64,000 nt of DNA from Tricholoma matsutake (GCA_026075535.2 AP026542.1:2356001-2420000), one strand, 5' to 3'; shown: positions 52,280 to 64,000, numbered from the stretch's first letter. A program made the numbers and translations. The notes: generated by a model from the letters alone, not told the origin.

Positions 52280-54742
52280 AGGTTTCCCCATTGGTGACCC
52301 AGAATTGTTACAATGTATTAGTATCCGAGGAAACCCAGAGCAAATCAGAAAAGGAAATCGAGGAGGAGTATAACCATTCTGAATCACGTGACAATTTTCA
52401 CGCGTCATTTCTGAAAACCCCTAAATTCTTTATTCACTCTGCGCAAATAGAACCCGAAATCACCTTGACTGTGGGACTGAAGACAGTGGACATGCATGCA
52501 GCAATTGATGTGGAAGCATTGCTTGATAGTGGTGCTACAGAATTATTTATTAATTGATCCTTAATTACCAGAAACGGTATTAACACATGCAAGCTGGCGC
52601 AACCTATAATGGTGTACAATATTGACAGAACAGTCAATCATGGAGGAACTATCAAGGAGGAGGTGACTATGGTACTCAGGTATCAGGAGCATCAGGAGCA
52701 AGCCATATTCAAAGTGTGCAATCTTGGGAAAACCAATCTAATAATAGGATGTCCATGGTTACAGAAGCATAATCCCAAAATTGATTGGAAAACTGGGAAA
52801 GTACAAATGACTCATTGTCCTAAAGAATGTAATGTGTATGGAAGGAAGATGAAGAAGGAAAAAAGGAAAAAGAAAGAGAAAGAACGTCTGAGAAAGTATT
52901 ATGTTACGATGGAGGAAGTGGAGGATGAGGAAATGCCAAATGAGGAAGTTCCGGTCATGATTGAGAAAGAAGAGCAGAAGCAAACCTTTAGAGCAATTCA
53001 TGGAGGACAGTCATGGGACAAGAATATCATGAAGGTGGAGAAGCCAGTGGAGGAATGGGTGCCAAAAGTGTATCATGAACATCTGTCAGTGTTCCAGAAG
53101 GAGTCTGAGTGAATGCTGGTGCGGAAGCCATGGGATCATGTGATTGAGATGAAGCCAGGGTTTGTGCTAAAGAAGTCAAAGGTATATCCATTATCTCCAA
53201 TGGAACAAGAAGAAGTGGATGCATTCCGGAAGGAGCAATTGCACAAAGGATACATACGACCTTCGAAATCACCACAGATGTCACCAATATTCTTCGTGCC
53301 AAAGAAAGACCAAAGGAAGAGGATGTGTACAGATTATAGGTATCTGAATGAGTGGACAGTGAAGAACGCATACCCCCTGCCGTTGATCTCAGAAATAATT
53401 GACAAAGTGGGAAAGGCCAAGGTCTTTACAAAATTGGATTTATGATGAGGATACAACAATGTACGAATAAAGAAAGGAGATGAGTGGAAGGCTGCATTTG
53501 CCACGTGTCGAGGATCCTTTGAGCCGCTTGTCATGTTTTTTGGGATGACTAATAGGCCCCGACCTTTCAAAATATGATGAACAACATTTTCAAGGATGTA
53601 ATAGACAAAGGTGTGGTAATAATATTTATTGACAACATTCTGATATTCATGGAGGATGAAGTGAATCATGAGGCGATAGTGCAGGAGGTGTTATGGAGGT
53701 TGGCGGAGAATGATCTATTTTTGAAACCAGAGAAGTGTGTGTTTGGGGCAAGCGAGATTGAGTTCCTAGGATTATTGATCGGCCCTGATGGGATCAAAAT
53801 GGATCTGATCAAGGTACAGGCAATCACAGATTGGCCTGTGCCCACCCGTGTCAAGGAGGTTCAAGCCTTCTTGGGACTCACAAATTATTATCATCACTTT
53901 GTGCACAATTTTTCTAAAATTGCCACACCCTTACATAACCTTACGTGAAAGGGAGTAGTGTGGAGGTGGGGAGAGCAGCAGCAGACAGCATTTGAGGAGT
54001 TGAAGAGGAAGTTTGTGGAGGGACCAATATTAGCCCCAGTAGATTTCACATGCCCTTTGCGAGTGGAATCCGATGCATCCAATTTTGCTACTGGAGCAGT
54101 ATTATCAATGTTGTGTGAAGATGACATATGGCATCCTTGTGCATATTTGTCCTGAGGATTGAATGATGTGGAGAGGAATTATGATGTGCATGACAAAGAG
54201 ATGTTGGGGATAATATGAGCATTGGAGGCATGGAGACATTATTTGGAGGGATGTATGCATCAGATTGAGATCTGGACGGATCATCACAATCTGCAATACT
54301 TCATGTCCACTAAAAAGCTTAATCGCTGGCAAGCGCGTTGGGCACTATTCCTATCATGTTTCAATTTTCACTTGGTCCACAAAGTGGGAAGCTTAATGAG
54401 GAAAGCAGATGCATTATTCAGACGTATTGATCATAAAAGGGGGGTGGAGGAGGACAATAAGAATGTTACCTTGCTCAAACCCAAATACTTTCGCATTTGT
54501 GCTATGCATCAAGGGCATCTATTAATAGATAGCTTGGAAACGGAAATGTTGTCTACAATTAGACAATAGAGAAGAAAGGTAATATTAAAGGAGATGAATG
54601 GGCTGAGGAACAAGGGTTGGTGTTGTTTTGAGGAAAAGTGTATGTACCGAAGAATCAGGATTTGTGAAGGGAGATCATCCGGTTACATCATAATACACCG
54701 ACTGCCGGACACCCAGGAAGATGGAAGACGTTGGAATTAGTA
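52276..54742 (+). pseudogene. Gypsy copy L pol 5' part: protease, RT, RNase H
   Basis: The aspartic protease site is LLDSGATELFIN (about 52525-52554), followed by TGA where the other copy has Arg. A Lys/Glu-rich segment follows, then RT blocks ([20 protein letters not shown], 53285-53340; the KLDL motif interrupted by two TGA at 53443-53448) and the active-site region VVIIFIDNILIF (about 53610-53650), where the second Asp of the FxDD box is Asn. RNase H-like text follows (APVDFTCPLRVESDASNFAT; DVHDKEMLGII then TGA). The frame ends at a TA (54741-54742) and turns into the opposite-strand copy. Confidence 0.88.
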
Positions 54743-56770
54743 CCTTTCTTCTCTCCCTTCAGAGCTTTCATGGCTTCCACTACTTCATTGTCCATTTCCA
54801 AACATCTCTTTGTCATGCACATCATAATGCCTTTCCACATCATTCAACCCTCAGGACAAATATGCACAAGGATGCCATTTGTCATCTTCACACAGCATTG
54901 ATAATACCACTCCAGTAGCAAAGTCAGATGCATCGGATTCCACTCGCAAAGGGTGTGTGAAATCTACTGGGGCTAATATTGGTCCCTCCACAAACTTCCT
55001 CTTCAACTCCTCAAATGCTGTCTGCTGCTACTCTCCCCACCTCCATACTACTCCCTTTCACGTAAGGTTATGTAAGGGTGTGGCAATTTTAGAAAAATTG
55101 TGCACAAAGTGACAATAATAATTTGCGAGTCCCAAGAAGGCTTGAACCTCCTTGACATGGGTGGGTGCAGGCCAATCTGTGATCGCCTGTACCTTGATCG
55201 GATCCATTTCGATCCTGTCAGGGCCAATCAATAATCCTAGGAACTCAATCTCGCTTGCCCCAAACACACACTTCTCTGGTTTCAAAAATAGATCATTCTC
55301 CGCCAACCTCCATAACACCTCCTGCACTATCGCCTCATGATTCACTTCATCCTCCATGAATATCAGAATGTTGTCAATAAATATTACTACCATGCCTTTG
55401 TCTATTATGTCCTTGAAAATGTCGTTCATCATATTTTGAAAGGTCGGGGGACTATTAGTCATCCCAAAAAACATGACAAGCGGCTCGCAAGATCCTCGAT
55501 GCGTGGCAAATGCAGCCTTCCACTCATCTCCTTTCTTTATTTGTACATTGTTGTATCCCCATCATAAATCCAATTTTGTAAAGACCTTGGCTTTTCCCAC
55601 CTTGTCAATTATTTCTGAGATCAACGGCAGGGGGTACGCGTTCTTCACTGTCCACTCATTCAGATACCTATAATCTGTACACATCCTCTTCCTTTGGTCT
55701 TTCTTTGGCATGAAGAATATTGGTGATGTCTGTAGTGATTTCGAAGGTCATATGTATCCTTTGTGCAATTGCTCCTTCAGGAATGCATCCACTTCTTCTT
55801 GTTCCATCGGAGATAATGGATATACCTTTGACTTCTTTAGCACAAACCCTGGCTTCATCTCAATCACATGATCCCATGGCTTCCGCACCGGCATTCCCTC
55901 AGACTCCTTCTGGCACACTGACAGATGTTCATGATACACTTTTGGCACCCATTCCTCCACTGGCTTCTCCACCTTCATGATATTCTTGTCCCACAACTGT
56001 TTTCCACGAATTTCTCTAAAGGTTTGCTTCTGCTCTTCTTTCTCAATCATGACTGGAACTTCCTCATTTGGCATTTCCTCATCCTCCACTTCCTCCATCG
56101 TAACATAATACTTTCTCAGACGTTCTTTCTCTTTCTTTTTCCTTTTTTCCTTCTTCATCTTCCTCCCATACACATTACATTCCTTAGGACAATGAGTCAT
56201 TTGTACTTTCCCCGTTTTCCAATCAATTTCAGGATTATGGTTCCATAACCACGGACATCCTATTATTAGATTGGTTTTCCCAAGATCGCACACTTCGAAT
56301 ACAGCTTGCTCCTGATGCTCCTGATACTTTAGGATCATAGTCACCTCCTCCTTGATAGTTCCTCCACGATTGACTGTTCTGTCAATATTGTACACCATTA
56401 TAGGTTGCACCAGCTTGCATGTGTTAATACCATTTCCAGTAATTAAGGACCGATTAATAAATAATCCTGTAGCACCACTATCAAGCAACGCTTCCACATC
56501 AATCACTGCATGCATGTCCACTGTCTTCAGTCCCACAGTCAAGGTAATTTTGGGTTCTATTCACACAGAGCGAATAAAGAATTTAGGGGTTTTCAGAAAT
56601 GATGCGTGACAATTTTCTTTGTCACGTGATTGACAACAGTTGTACTCCTTTTTGTCACATGATTCAGAATGGTTGTACTCCTCCTCGATTTCCTTTTCTG
56701 ATTTGCTCTGGGTTTCCTTGGATACTAATACATTGTAACAATTCTGGGTCACCAATGGGGAAACCTTCAC
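54741..56770 (-). pseudogene. Gypsy copy R pol 5' part: protease, RT, RNase H start
   Basis: Same order on the minus strand as copy L: LLDSGATGLFINRSLITGNG (protease, 56440-56490), a Lys-rich linker, [22 protein letters not shown] blocks, [20 protein letters not shown] and GMVVIFIDNILIFMEDEVNH. The same Asp-to-Asn change is present at the RT active site. At the far end (about 54740-54830) the RNase H sequence has been replaced by a short unrelated stretch (after DVHDKEM) before GAGAAGAAAGG and the TA junction. A local insertion or gene-conversion patch with a 30-bp difference precedes the protease (KEYNCCQSRDKENC). Confidence 0.85.
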
Positions 56771-57866
56771 TGGGACTCTTCCACAAAATTCTTCTGCTTG
56801 CCTTCCTCCGGCTTCACTTCCTTGATTGTAGCTTCCCTAATCTTTCTTTTCTGCCTACAATTCCTAGAAATGTGTCCTAACTGCCCACAGTTAAAACATT
56901 TAAGTGGGGCTTGTCTTCCTGCTTGATCAACCTCCATTGCCTCTGCTGGTGCTGCTGACTCCATAACTATAGGTGTCACTGCCATGACTGGTGGCTGTGC
57001 CCTTGGAGCTTGCGCCTGAGGCGCCTTTCCTTTCTCAGACTTTCCTCCTGATGACTTTCCAAATTTACTACTTCCATACATCAACTTTGACTCTGCCTGT
57101 TGCTGCCAATATTGCCGGTCAAGGCGCATTGCCCAATTATACCACTTGTCCAACTTCTCTGGCATAGAATGTAGTTGGTAGATAGACTTGAATAAAGAGG
57201 GATTTAATCCTGCTTTCAAAAACTCTACCAACACGGCTTCTCCCATGTCCATTTGCAAAGCCTTCTGCTTTGAACTGCAAAATAAATTCATCCACCATTA
57301 GGGAACCTTGGCGCATGGTCTTTAATTTAGCATTGGCTGTCGCCTTTGGATTAGGGTCTCCAAACTGTGCCTCCAATCTCTCCAGAAATTCCTTGAAGGT
57401 TGCAAATGGTTTATTTCCTGTGGCAATTTGATTAATAGCCTTGTTTCTCCAGAACTGTGCTTTCCCCCCCCTGGATGTATGAGAGAGCAAACATAATCCT
57501 AGACTCGGCTGTACAAAAATCTGGCTTCCTCCCATGGATGTACAATACTATAGAGCTGATGAAGGATTTTGTATTCTCCATGGTACTGTCAAAGATTTGC
57601 GGGGGCGTGTACTTAGGTAAGCATGCTTTTCCATTTCCGGATTTCTCCACCATCTCATCCTCCTGCAATATCCACTCCACCATCTCCTCCATCTCATCAT
57701 CTCTTTCTCCTGTCATCTCTGGCTGTACTTCCGCTTGTCTGGGCTGTGATGCTGCCAACACTGACACTAATTGGGACATTTGCCCTGTAAGCGCATCAAT
57801 TTTTGCCTCTAGTGCTGGTGTGGGAACAGGATTAGGGCCGGGATTAGAAGTTGAAGGTTCGGACAT
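56767..57866 (-). pseudogene. Gypsy copy R Gag with zinc knuckle
   Basis: It starts MSEPSTSNPGPNPVPTPALE at 57866 and follows copy L closely. A frameshift near 57440-57535 separates the N-terminal part from NKPFATFKEFLERLEAQFGD, another near 57270 precedes MDMGEAVLVEFLKAGLNPSL, and the knuckle CFNCGQLGHISRNC is intact. The leader 57867-58345 holds no gene. Confidence 0.85.
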
Positions 57867-58345
57867 AATTGTAGAATCTGTGATGAATCACTTCTTCAAC
57901 AAATTCAGGATTTGTTCTTCGAGACCTCTCCAAACATTTACGGGTCACGTGATGGTTCATCAATCATTCGTCGATCGTTCGTCGGGCGCCTAATTTGACA
58001 CTTTGGATCAATAACCCTTCCAACAGTGCCTGATCTCGGAGATAACACTGAATTTGGCTTGTAACTAAAATAGTTGTCCGAATAGAGTGATGTAAATCAT
58101 AACTAAACCAGATCCAATTGGTTGTCTGGTTGCAGCTGTCCTAATGACGAGTGCTGCCTCTCAATCACTGGCAGTCGCAATGTAAGGCGAGGCCTGGCAT
58201 TGGCTTACAAAAGAAAAGGTAGATTATGTATATACAAGTACTTCCAGCTTGTGCCAAAAGGGTGAGTAATTGGATGTGGTGCAGTGAAACAATGATGTAT
58301 GTGCAAGTAAGAGAAGGTGCACTGATATGGGAAGTTGTGTTCTTC

Positions 58346-58747
58346 TGTTAGGGTGACACCCACTATCTGCTAGCTAAGACCATGTGGGTTCTCTCTACAA
58401 GAAGGGGGTGGGATCCATGCTTGTGATGGGGGAACTGATGGTTTTGATGTGAGGGGTTATTAATAGATGAGTTGGTTGAGAAAGGCCTTTCACACTGAAA
58501 GCATAGGTGGAATACCTAAGGGAACACAACTGGGGTCCCCTAGGCATATATTTAGGGTTTATATACTATGTTACATATATTGTACATTGTTGTTACCAAC
58601 ACACTTGTACATGCGCATACATTTTGATGCATGCGAAATAAAATTCTCACGCTATCAAAGTGTAGTGTCATTTGGCGTCATGTAGCGTAATTCGACATAA
58701 TAAAATAAAAATGAAATTTTATTAGGTAATGGGGTGGTTTCCTAACA
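58346..58747 (-). mobile_element. 5' LTR of gypsy copy R (402 bp)
   Basis: Minus strand TGTTAGGAAACC ... GGTGTCACCCTAACA. AAAGT at 58748-58752 outside it is the reverse complement of ACTTT at 16839-16843, beside the 3' LTR of the same element. Confidence 0.9.
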
Positions 58748-59740
58748 AAAGTCAAGAGGATCGAGGAACGACAAGATGTGCTGGTCGAGGCACGTCGATC
58801 ATTCTTGGCCAAAGTCTGGGCCAAAACAGTTTTGAAGGAAGACTTTTGTGATCGGACCGCCACGCTCGAGCTCATGTGCCTCTCGATCAATCAGGATGAA
58901 GCCACGGACAAAGACGAACCTCTGGTCGGTGACCAGTAGGTTGTTGAGCAAATCATCGAGAAGAGGAAGGCCAATGAGTTGGACAAGGAGGAGGAGGGTG
59001 AGGACAAGCTCAATGAGGAACCTGTGGTCACAAAGCAGGTGCAGCTAGAGGAAAGTGATTTGATCACCATGGGCCGGTAAGTGGTCGTTCTATGTCAAGA
59101 TCGTTAAGACTAATTACGCTCTTGATATTGCTTTAGTGTGATCATTGCACTGGGCTGAAGACGTCTCCGGAATGCATCGTCAAGGAGGGTGCCCCAAAGT
59201 GCAAGAAATGCACTCAGAGGCTGCAGGGGTGCTACTGGGAGGGAGTATTGAGGCGAGGACTCCGTCGAGGCGAGTCGAGAAAAACAGTGGGCTCCAAGCA
59301 AGCAACACACAGTACTGTGGAGTTGACGGAAGTGTCAACTCCAAGACATAGTAAGTGATCCTTTTTGATAACAAGTACGATCACTAATCTGTGTGATTAC
59401 TTAGGTATATGCATTCGGGCTATCCAGCCCATCCAAAACACAGAGGCTGGGCCCTCGACAGTTGACAAGCACCCAAAACAAACGATAAAGGTGAAACCAA
59501 AGTTGGCTGAGAAGGACAAGGGGAAGGGGAAGGAGCAAGCGAGAGTGCGAGAAGTCGAACCCAAGGTCGTGGGTATGGTCAAGGGGGCATCGATGGCAGT
59601 GGAGGATGAGATGATGCAGCAAGACTCCATTGTTGGTATCTTGCAGAAGTGCTGGTGCGGAAGAAACTGGAGGTGGAAGTTTTGATGGAGGAAATAGAGG
59701 TGTTGGAGAGGAAGTGGGAGGAATCCCAGTAGAAGTTTGT
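58748..59740 (+). pseudogene. C-terminal part of the split coiled-coil/Cys-rich gene
   Basis: Plus-strand frame VKRIEERQDVLVEARRSFLA from 58748, then KEDFCDRTATLELMCLSINQ and a Glu/Lys-rich coiled coil. An intron near 59075-59135 is followed by a Cys-rich cluster (CDHCTGLKTSPECIVKEGAP, then CKKCTQRLQGCYWEG), possibly zinc-binding, and a Lys/Glu-rich tail after another intron near 59345-59405. It carries on the frame that ends at 16839 on the minus strand. Frame changes after 59280 could be introns or decay. No named family is recognised. Confidence 0.6.
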
Positions 59741-60056
59741 TTTATTGTTTTAATTTTATCGTTTTTTGTGTGTCTGAGCGAGATAAGTTTGAAATGAGAA
59801 ATATTGCATGTGATCAAAGCCAGGAAATGTAAGATATATGCGAAAAAACATAGGAGAGAAAAAGAAGAAGAAAGTAAGATGGATGATTCATCAAACAAGA
59901 CATAGGGGAAAGGCTCAGAACTCCTTCATAGCCGAAAAACCCCATCGAGCTTGCGCAAACACATTTTGAATGATATCGTGACTTGTAATAGTACACTGTT
60001 ATAAGATTGAGAGTTTGTTTTAATATTGCAAGTAAGAAAAAGAAAAGGAAAATGCT
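59741..60056. other. No supported gene
   Basis: AT-rich sequence between the split gene and the third gypsy element. It should contain the 3' end of that element, but I could not identify an LTR without its partner. Confidence 0.4.
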
Positions 60057-63000
60057 CTATTCATCTTCATCGAGGTTAGGAATGCCTTCATCAATGTCTC
60101 TGTCGATGTCCGATGTTGTTTGAAGTTGTTTGAGCCGACAATCATCGATGTTGAAGAAGTTTGGAGGAAGGGGAATCGATTTCTGTGCTAGATAGGGTAG
60201 AACTCAGAAGGCAGCTACTGGTCAATGAAGAACTGAGCCATTGAGCTCGCAAAGAATATAAGTGCCACTGTAGTTTTGTGCGATGACAATGAGTGGGCCA
60301 AGATATCGAGCTCGCATTTTTCGATTAAGCACTTTCTTGATCTGTGTGTTTCACATGAGTACGAGGTCACCTTTTTTGAAATTGTAGTCTCAAATTGTTC
60401 GCTTGTGAACTTCTTCAAAGTGTCTTGCAGCTTCTCGTCGAGCAGTGTAGACTCTAGAGTAGAGTACTTTGAGATCAATCAAGCATTTCTGTAGTGCAAT
60501 AGCGCATTGGGTGATAAGATCGGTGGAGGAGAGTATTGAATTGGGTGGCGGCTGTAGATATGTTGCTTCTGAGATGTTGAGAGGTATGAGTGGATGAGAA
60601 CCTGTGATTGCAAAATAGGGTGAACAGCCCATTTGTTTTCGAACTGTTACCTGTTCTGCCCAAAACACTGAGTAGGTCCCCACCAACCATTGAGTTTGAT
60701 TGCCATCGACAGCCTTGTAGAGTGATTGCCATCAACAGCCTTGTAGAGTGATTGTCGTACGTCGAAGTGGGCTTGTTCGACGAGGCCGTTGGCACAAGAA
60801 TTGTAGCCACTTATCTGAATGTGATTGATATGATATTGCTTCAACAAATACTCAAGAGCAGAAAGAAATGCTGCACCGTTGTCAGTAACGATCTCATAAA
60901 GCGAGCCCCAACGACAAATGATTTCTTTGAAGATCCAATCACTGATGGTGTTTGTTGTTTCATTGCAAAGCATCCTGAACTCTGGCCAGTACAATATCAA
61001 ACATTGACCTTGTACTATATAGTGATATCCACCAGAAGGTGGCATGTGCATTGTGTCAATGTAGACTTTTCCGAATAGAGGAGCGGGTGTCACGATGATT
61101 GGTGGGATAAGAAGATTTCGAGTTTGTCGCAACTGACAGTAGTGGCATGTTCGGATGTACCATGCAATATTGGCTTTCAGGTTGGGCCACCAGAATCGTA
61201 GTGCGACGTGAGATTTCGTGGCAAAGATCATTTTGTGGCCAATATGGTCGTGTGATGACTGGATAATGTTGATGCGACATTCTGGAATTGTGACAATCTT
61301 ATGTTCTCCATGACGATCTTTTCACCATAGTTTTCCAGAATCTATGAAGAACTCGGTGCAATATCACACAAAGGTAGCATACTCAGTGTCTGATAGATTT
61401 GGGGGTCGCACCATATCATCTAACCATCTATGAATGAGCAGTAATCGTTTGTCTTCTTTCTTTGCTTTGTCCAATCAAGGTATGTCTTGGTATGCAACAT
61501 CCTCCCCCTTACTGAAATCTGAGGCTTGGGCAAAAGTCAGATATGTCACGTGAGTGGGGAAAGGTCAAATCAAAACTGGGTTGATTTGGTGAACGAAACC
61601 ATGTAATTTGTCGATCCAGTCACTGAATTCTTCTTCTACTTCGACATCAACATCTTCGGTTTGTCAAGGATGTCACGAAAGACTGTCCAGCCCATGGTGC
61701 ATACCTGCGACATGAACTAGCATGAAGTGGAACATTAGAATGGAAACTATCCATCAGTTGATGCTAGCACTAGGTGTGATATCGGGATTTGAGAGCATGC
61801 CTTTGATATACCTCGCATCGACCTCGACGATAAGGTTTTGTACCCCTATCAAATATAAACAAAGTGCCCCAAGGGCTTGATATAGACCATAAAGTTCGAG
61901 TTTTGGTTGCAAAAACCGGGATTCACAGTCGTTAAGTGTGATCAAGCCAAATCGACTGTAGTATCGCTTTCGAGGGTTATTGTGGTTGCATTGCGCTAGG
62001 AAATAGCCAATGGCGATGCTTGATGTGTCGACTGCAAGGATTACTGGGGCGTTTGAGGTATAGTCAATGGCTCGAATTGCTGGCAAGTTTAGGAGTGCAT
62101 GCTTGAGATCCTCTTGTGCTGCTACCTGAGATGGGCCAAATTCAAAGGGCACATCTTTTCGAGTAAGATTGATTAGCACAGCTGCTCGATGTGCGAAACT
62201 CTGAATAAAAATTTGACAAACTCTGATTGTTCCTAAGAACACCTTAACCTCTGTGAGCATATGACACGGACCCCACTTCTGAATCTTATCAATGCGCATT
62301 GGGTCAGCCATTTGACCTTGAATATTGCATTGATCATTCAATATTCTGATTTCGGACCCATCACTGGTGTGTCATCAATATAAGGGATCGTGATGTGAGG
62401 GACCTTGGGTTGTAGGATGAAAGTGACGTTGTCATGTAGGATTGGAACTGAGTTTGTCCAACCCATCAGTAGGGTGACAATTCGAAGTGCGCCGAATGGG
62501 GTCTGGAAAGTCATTAGATCTCAAGAGGATTCAGATATGAGCCTTTCATCAAATGCAACATATAAATGCAACATTCCACCACAAGCACGCCCTCCAAACT
62601 GTTCAGCTAAATGCTCAGGGATTGGGATGACACCTGAGTGCTGAATCATAACTTGGTTTAGTGGCTCGAGACTGTGGACTATTTGGAGCAATTTTGCATC
62701 CTTCTTCACAATGCAAAACCATCGTGATCGGTATGATGAGTTTGATGATTTGTAGACTCCTGCTTCGATCTTCTTTTTCAGCATCTCGCAAATCTGTTCA
62801 TACAAACCTGGCAGTATGGGGATATTGTGTTTGACCCAAGGAGTGTGAGGGATGACTGGGAACTCGATAGGGGGAAGAAATCTGTTCGAAACCTTCCTCG
62901 TTCATTTTCTGTCCATGCAAACCCTGTTTGCTGGTTTTGAATGAAGTCATGCATGAGGTCTTGTTATTGAGGCCATAGAAAATTGCCTGGATGATTTCGA

Positions 63001-64000
63001 TCAATGATGTTTTTGCGTTCGAGGTTATATTGGGGAGTTGGTTTGAATATCAGAGGATGGGGATTTAGTGGAGGCATGTCTTTGAGGGGATTGCCCTCAA
63101 TGTGTCAAATAATTCGAAACTGATCGGGTAGTCCAGCCACAATTGATTGGACCTTCTGTGCAACGGGTTTATACTTCTTCTTCATCGATAAATGACTAGA
63201 ATGACAATTGTTGGAAATAACTGAGGAAGGGGAAACATATGATGAAGAAGTTTGCATAGGTATAAACACCATCAAGGCATTTCGAGGAACATGGAACTTG
63301 TCGCATGCAGATAAATATAGGTCAGAAAGTGTTGTGGATAATTCTTCAGAGGAGTCGATTTCGGGGATATTTGCAGTGCGCTCAATAAATATAGAGGAGT
63401 TAGAAGAGTCAAACGAGATGATGAAAGCACACTGTTCCAAAATTTCATTCTCTAACACTGAAAATCCTCTCGAACTACTTTTCGACGACGGTGCGATTGA
63501 GGTATCGAGGGAATGGTAGCAGTCTGAGTTGAGTTCAGATCGCATATCATGATAGTTTGGGCTTTGTTCTGATAGTTTCTAATGACGCTTTCCATTAAGA
63601 CATCGAAAGGTCGTCTGAGTAGAATATTGTAAGCTGGGTCCTGAATAATATGTATCTGCATGTATAAGGTGATTCCACTGAGATCACAGGGCACATTGCG
63701 TGCTAAGCTGAGTGTTTCGTCCACAGTCCCATTAGCAGACTGCATTGGAAGCCTAATCAAGGAGTCGTATGCTAGACTGAGTTCATGGCAAACATCTTCA
63801 GCCATCGATATGATTGAGGAACTGGGATTGATGACACTTTCTACCTGGTTGCTACCATGGACATCCATAATAACTGATCTAATCAATGAAGTTTCTTTAG
63901 CGATGACAAAAGGCTGAGGGATTTCACTGGGTTGGAGACTGCTAATATAGGTCTCATATGGGTCAGGCACAATGATCGCGTCGGGACTAAACATGTTTGT
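60057..64000 (-). pseudogene. Third gypsy element (different family), pol, runs off the window
   Basis: The minus strand, read from the right edge, encodes a retropepsin-like domain (about 63680-63840, INPSSSIISMAEDVCHELSL, where family members have Asp for the Asn; then YNILLRRPFDVLMES), reverse transcriptase fragments (CEMLKKKIEAGVYKSSNSSY, RSRWFCIVKKD, 62680-62790; HLYVAFDERL), RNase H (VILAVDTSSIAIGYFLAQCN, about 62010-62060) and integrase. The integrase has a zinc finger (IRTCHYCQLRQTRN), core Asp (KVYIDTMHMP), TDNGAAFLSALEY and the Glu in GLVEQAHFDVRQ. The C-terminal part reads GCSPYFAITGSHPLIPLNIS and ends NLDEDE at 60057. Several stops and frameshifts are present. Near 60703-60755 a 26-bp block is tandemly duplicated and disturbs the integrase frame. 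It shares no LTR with copies L and R, and its 5' end is beyond 64000. Confidence 0.8.

Overview
The window is fungal nuclear DNA, almost certainly from an Agaricomycete. Ectomycorrhizal Boletales-type genomes are the best guess from the gene families I recognise, but that is inference. The host genes carry many short GT-AG introns with CTRAY branch sites. There are also a HET-domain gene, a CDF/Zrg17-type zinc transporter remnant, a Ulp1-type gene, a DUF6818/Myb-like gene, copia and chromodomain gypsy retrotransposons, and hAT and pogo DNA transposons. No prokaryotic features are present. Most of the window is nested, decaying transposons; the only clearly intact host gene is an aldo/keto reductase.

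Layout. 0-0.96 kb: tail of a non-autonomous tRNA-headed element and a copia-like LTR remnant. 1.6-3.4 kb: 15-exon aldo/keto reductase (minus). 4.6-6.1 kb: decayed CDF transporter gene (plus). 7.1-7.9 kb: array of 67-bp units that each look like an intron. 8.0-10.9 kb: HET-domain gene split by a 1.33-kb hAT-like element. 11.3-12.7 kb: about 155-bp tandem repeats and element ends. 12.7-16.8 kb: nested LTRs and two outward-pointing 3' halves of chromodomain gypsy elements. 16.8-17.2 kb: N-terminal part of a coiled-coil gene whose C-terminal part is at 58.7 kb. 18.4-24.5 kb: DUF6818-like gene holding a hAT element that itself holds a pogo element. 25.3-40.0 kb: a large Ulp1/transposase-like gene (minus), broken by a copia element (with another element inside it) and by an AT-rich TA-flanked element. 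41.3-49.2 kb: candidate cargo-bearing element with three unknown genes, one split by an LTR element carrying half a cytochrome P450. 49.3-50.3 kb: gag of another LTR element. 50.3-58.7 kb: two converging 5' halves of gypsy elements. 58.7-59.7 kb: the C-terminal half of the split gene. 60.0-64.0 kb: a third, different gypsy element running off the window.

The main structural result is a balanced inversion of about 39.8 kb, from a TA at 14965-14966 to a TA at 54741-54742. The four gypsy halves are reciprocal. Re-inverting the interval rebuilds two full-length gypsy elements, each with a matching 5-bp target duplication (CCACC; AAAGT), and restores the reading frame of the gene split between 16.8 and 58.7 kb. 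Either the chromosome was inverted with breaks inside two same-orientation retrotransposons, or the assembly is wrong there.

The strongest candidate for something new is the 3.1-kb LTR element at 45118-48255. It has 185-bp LTRs, a perfect GCCTA duplication and an intron-free N-terminal P450 reading frame in the sense orientation, which points to capture of a host transcript. Next are the tandem intron-like array beside the HET gene and a family of elements built from repeated hairpin and splice-site modules.
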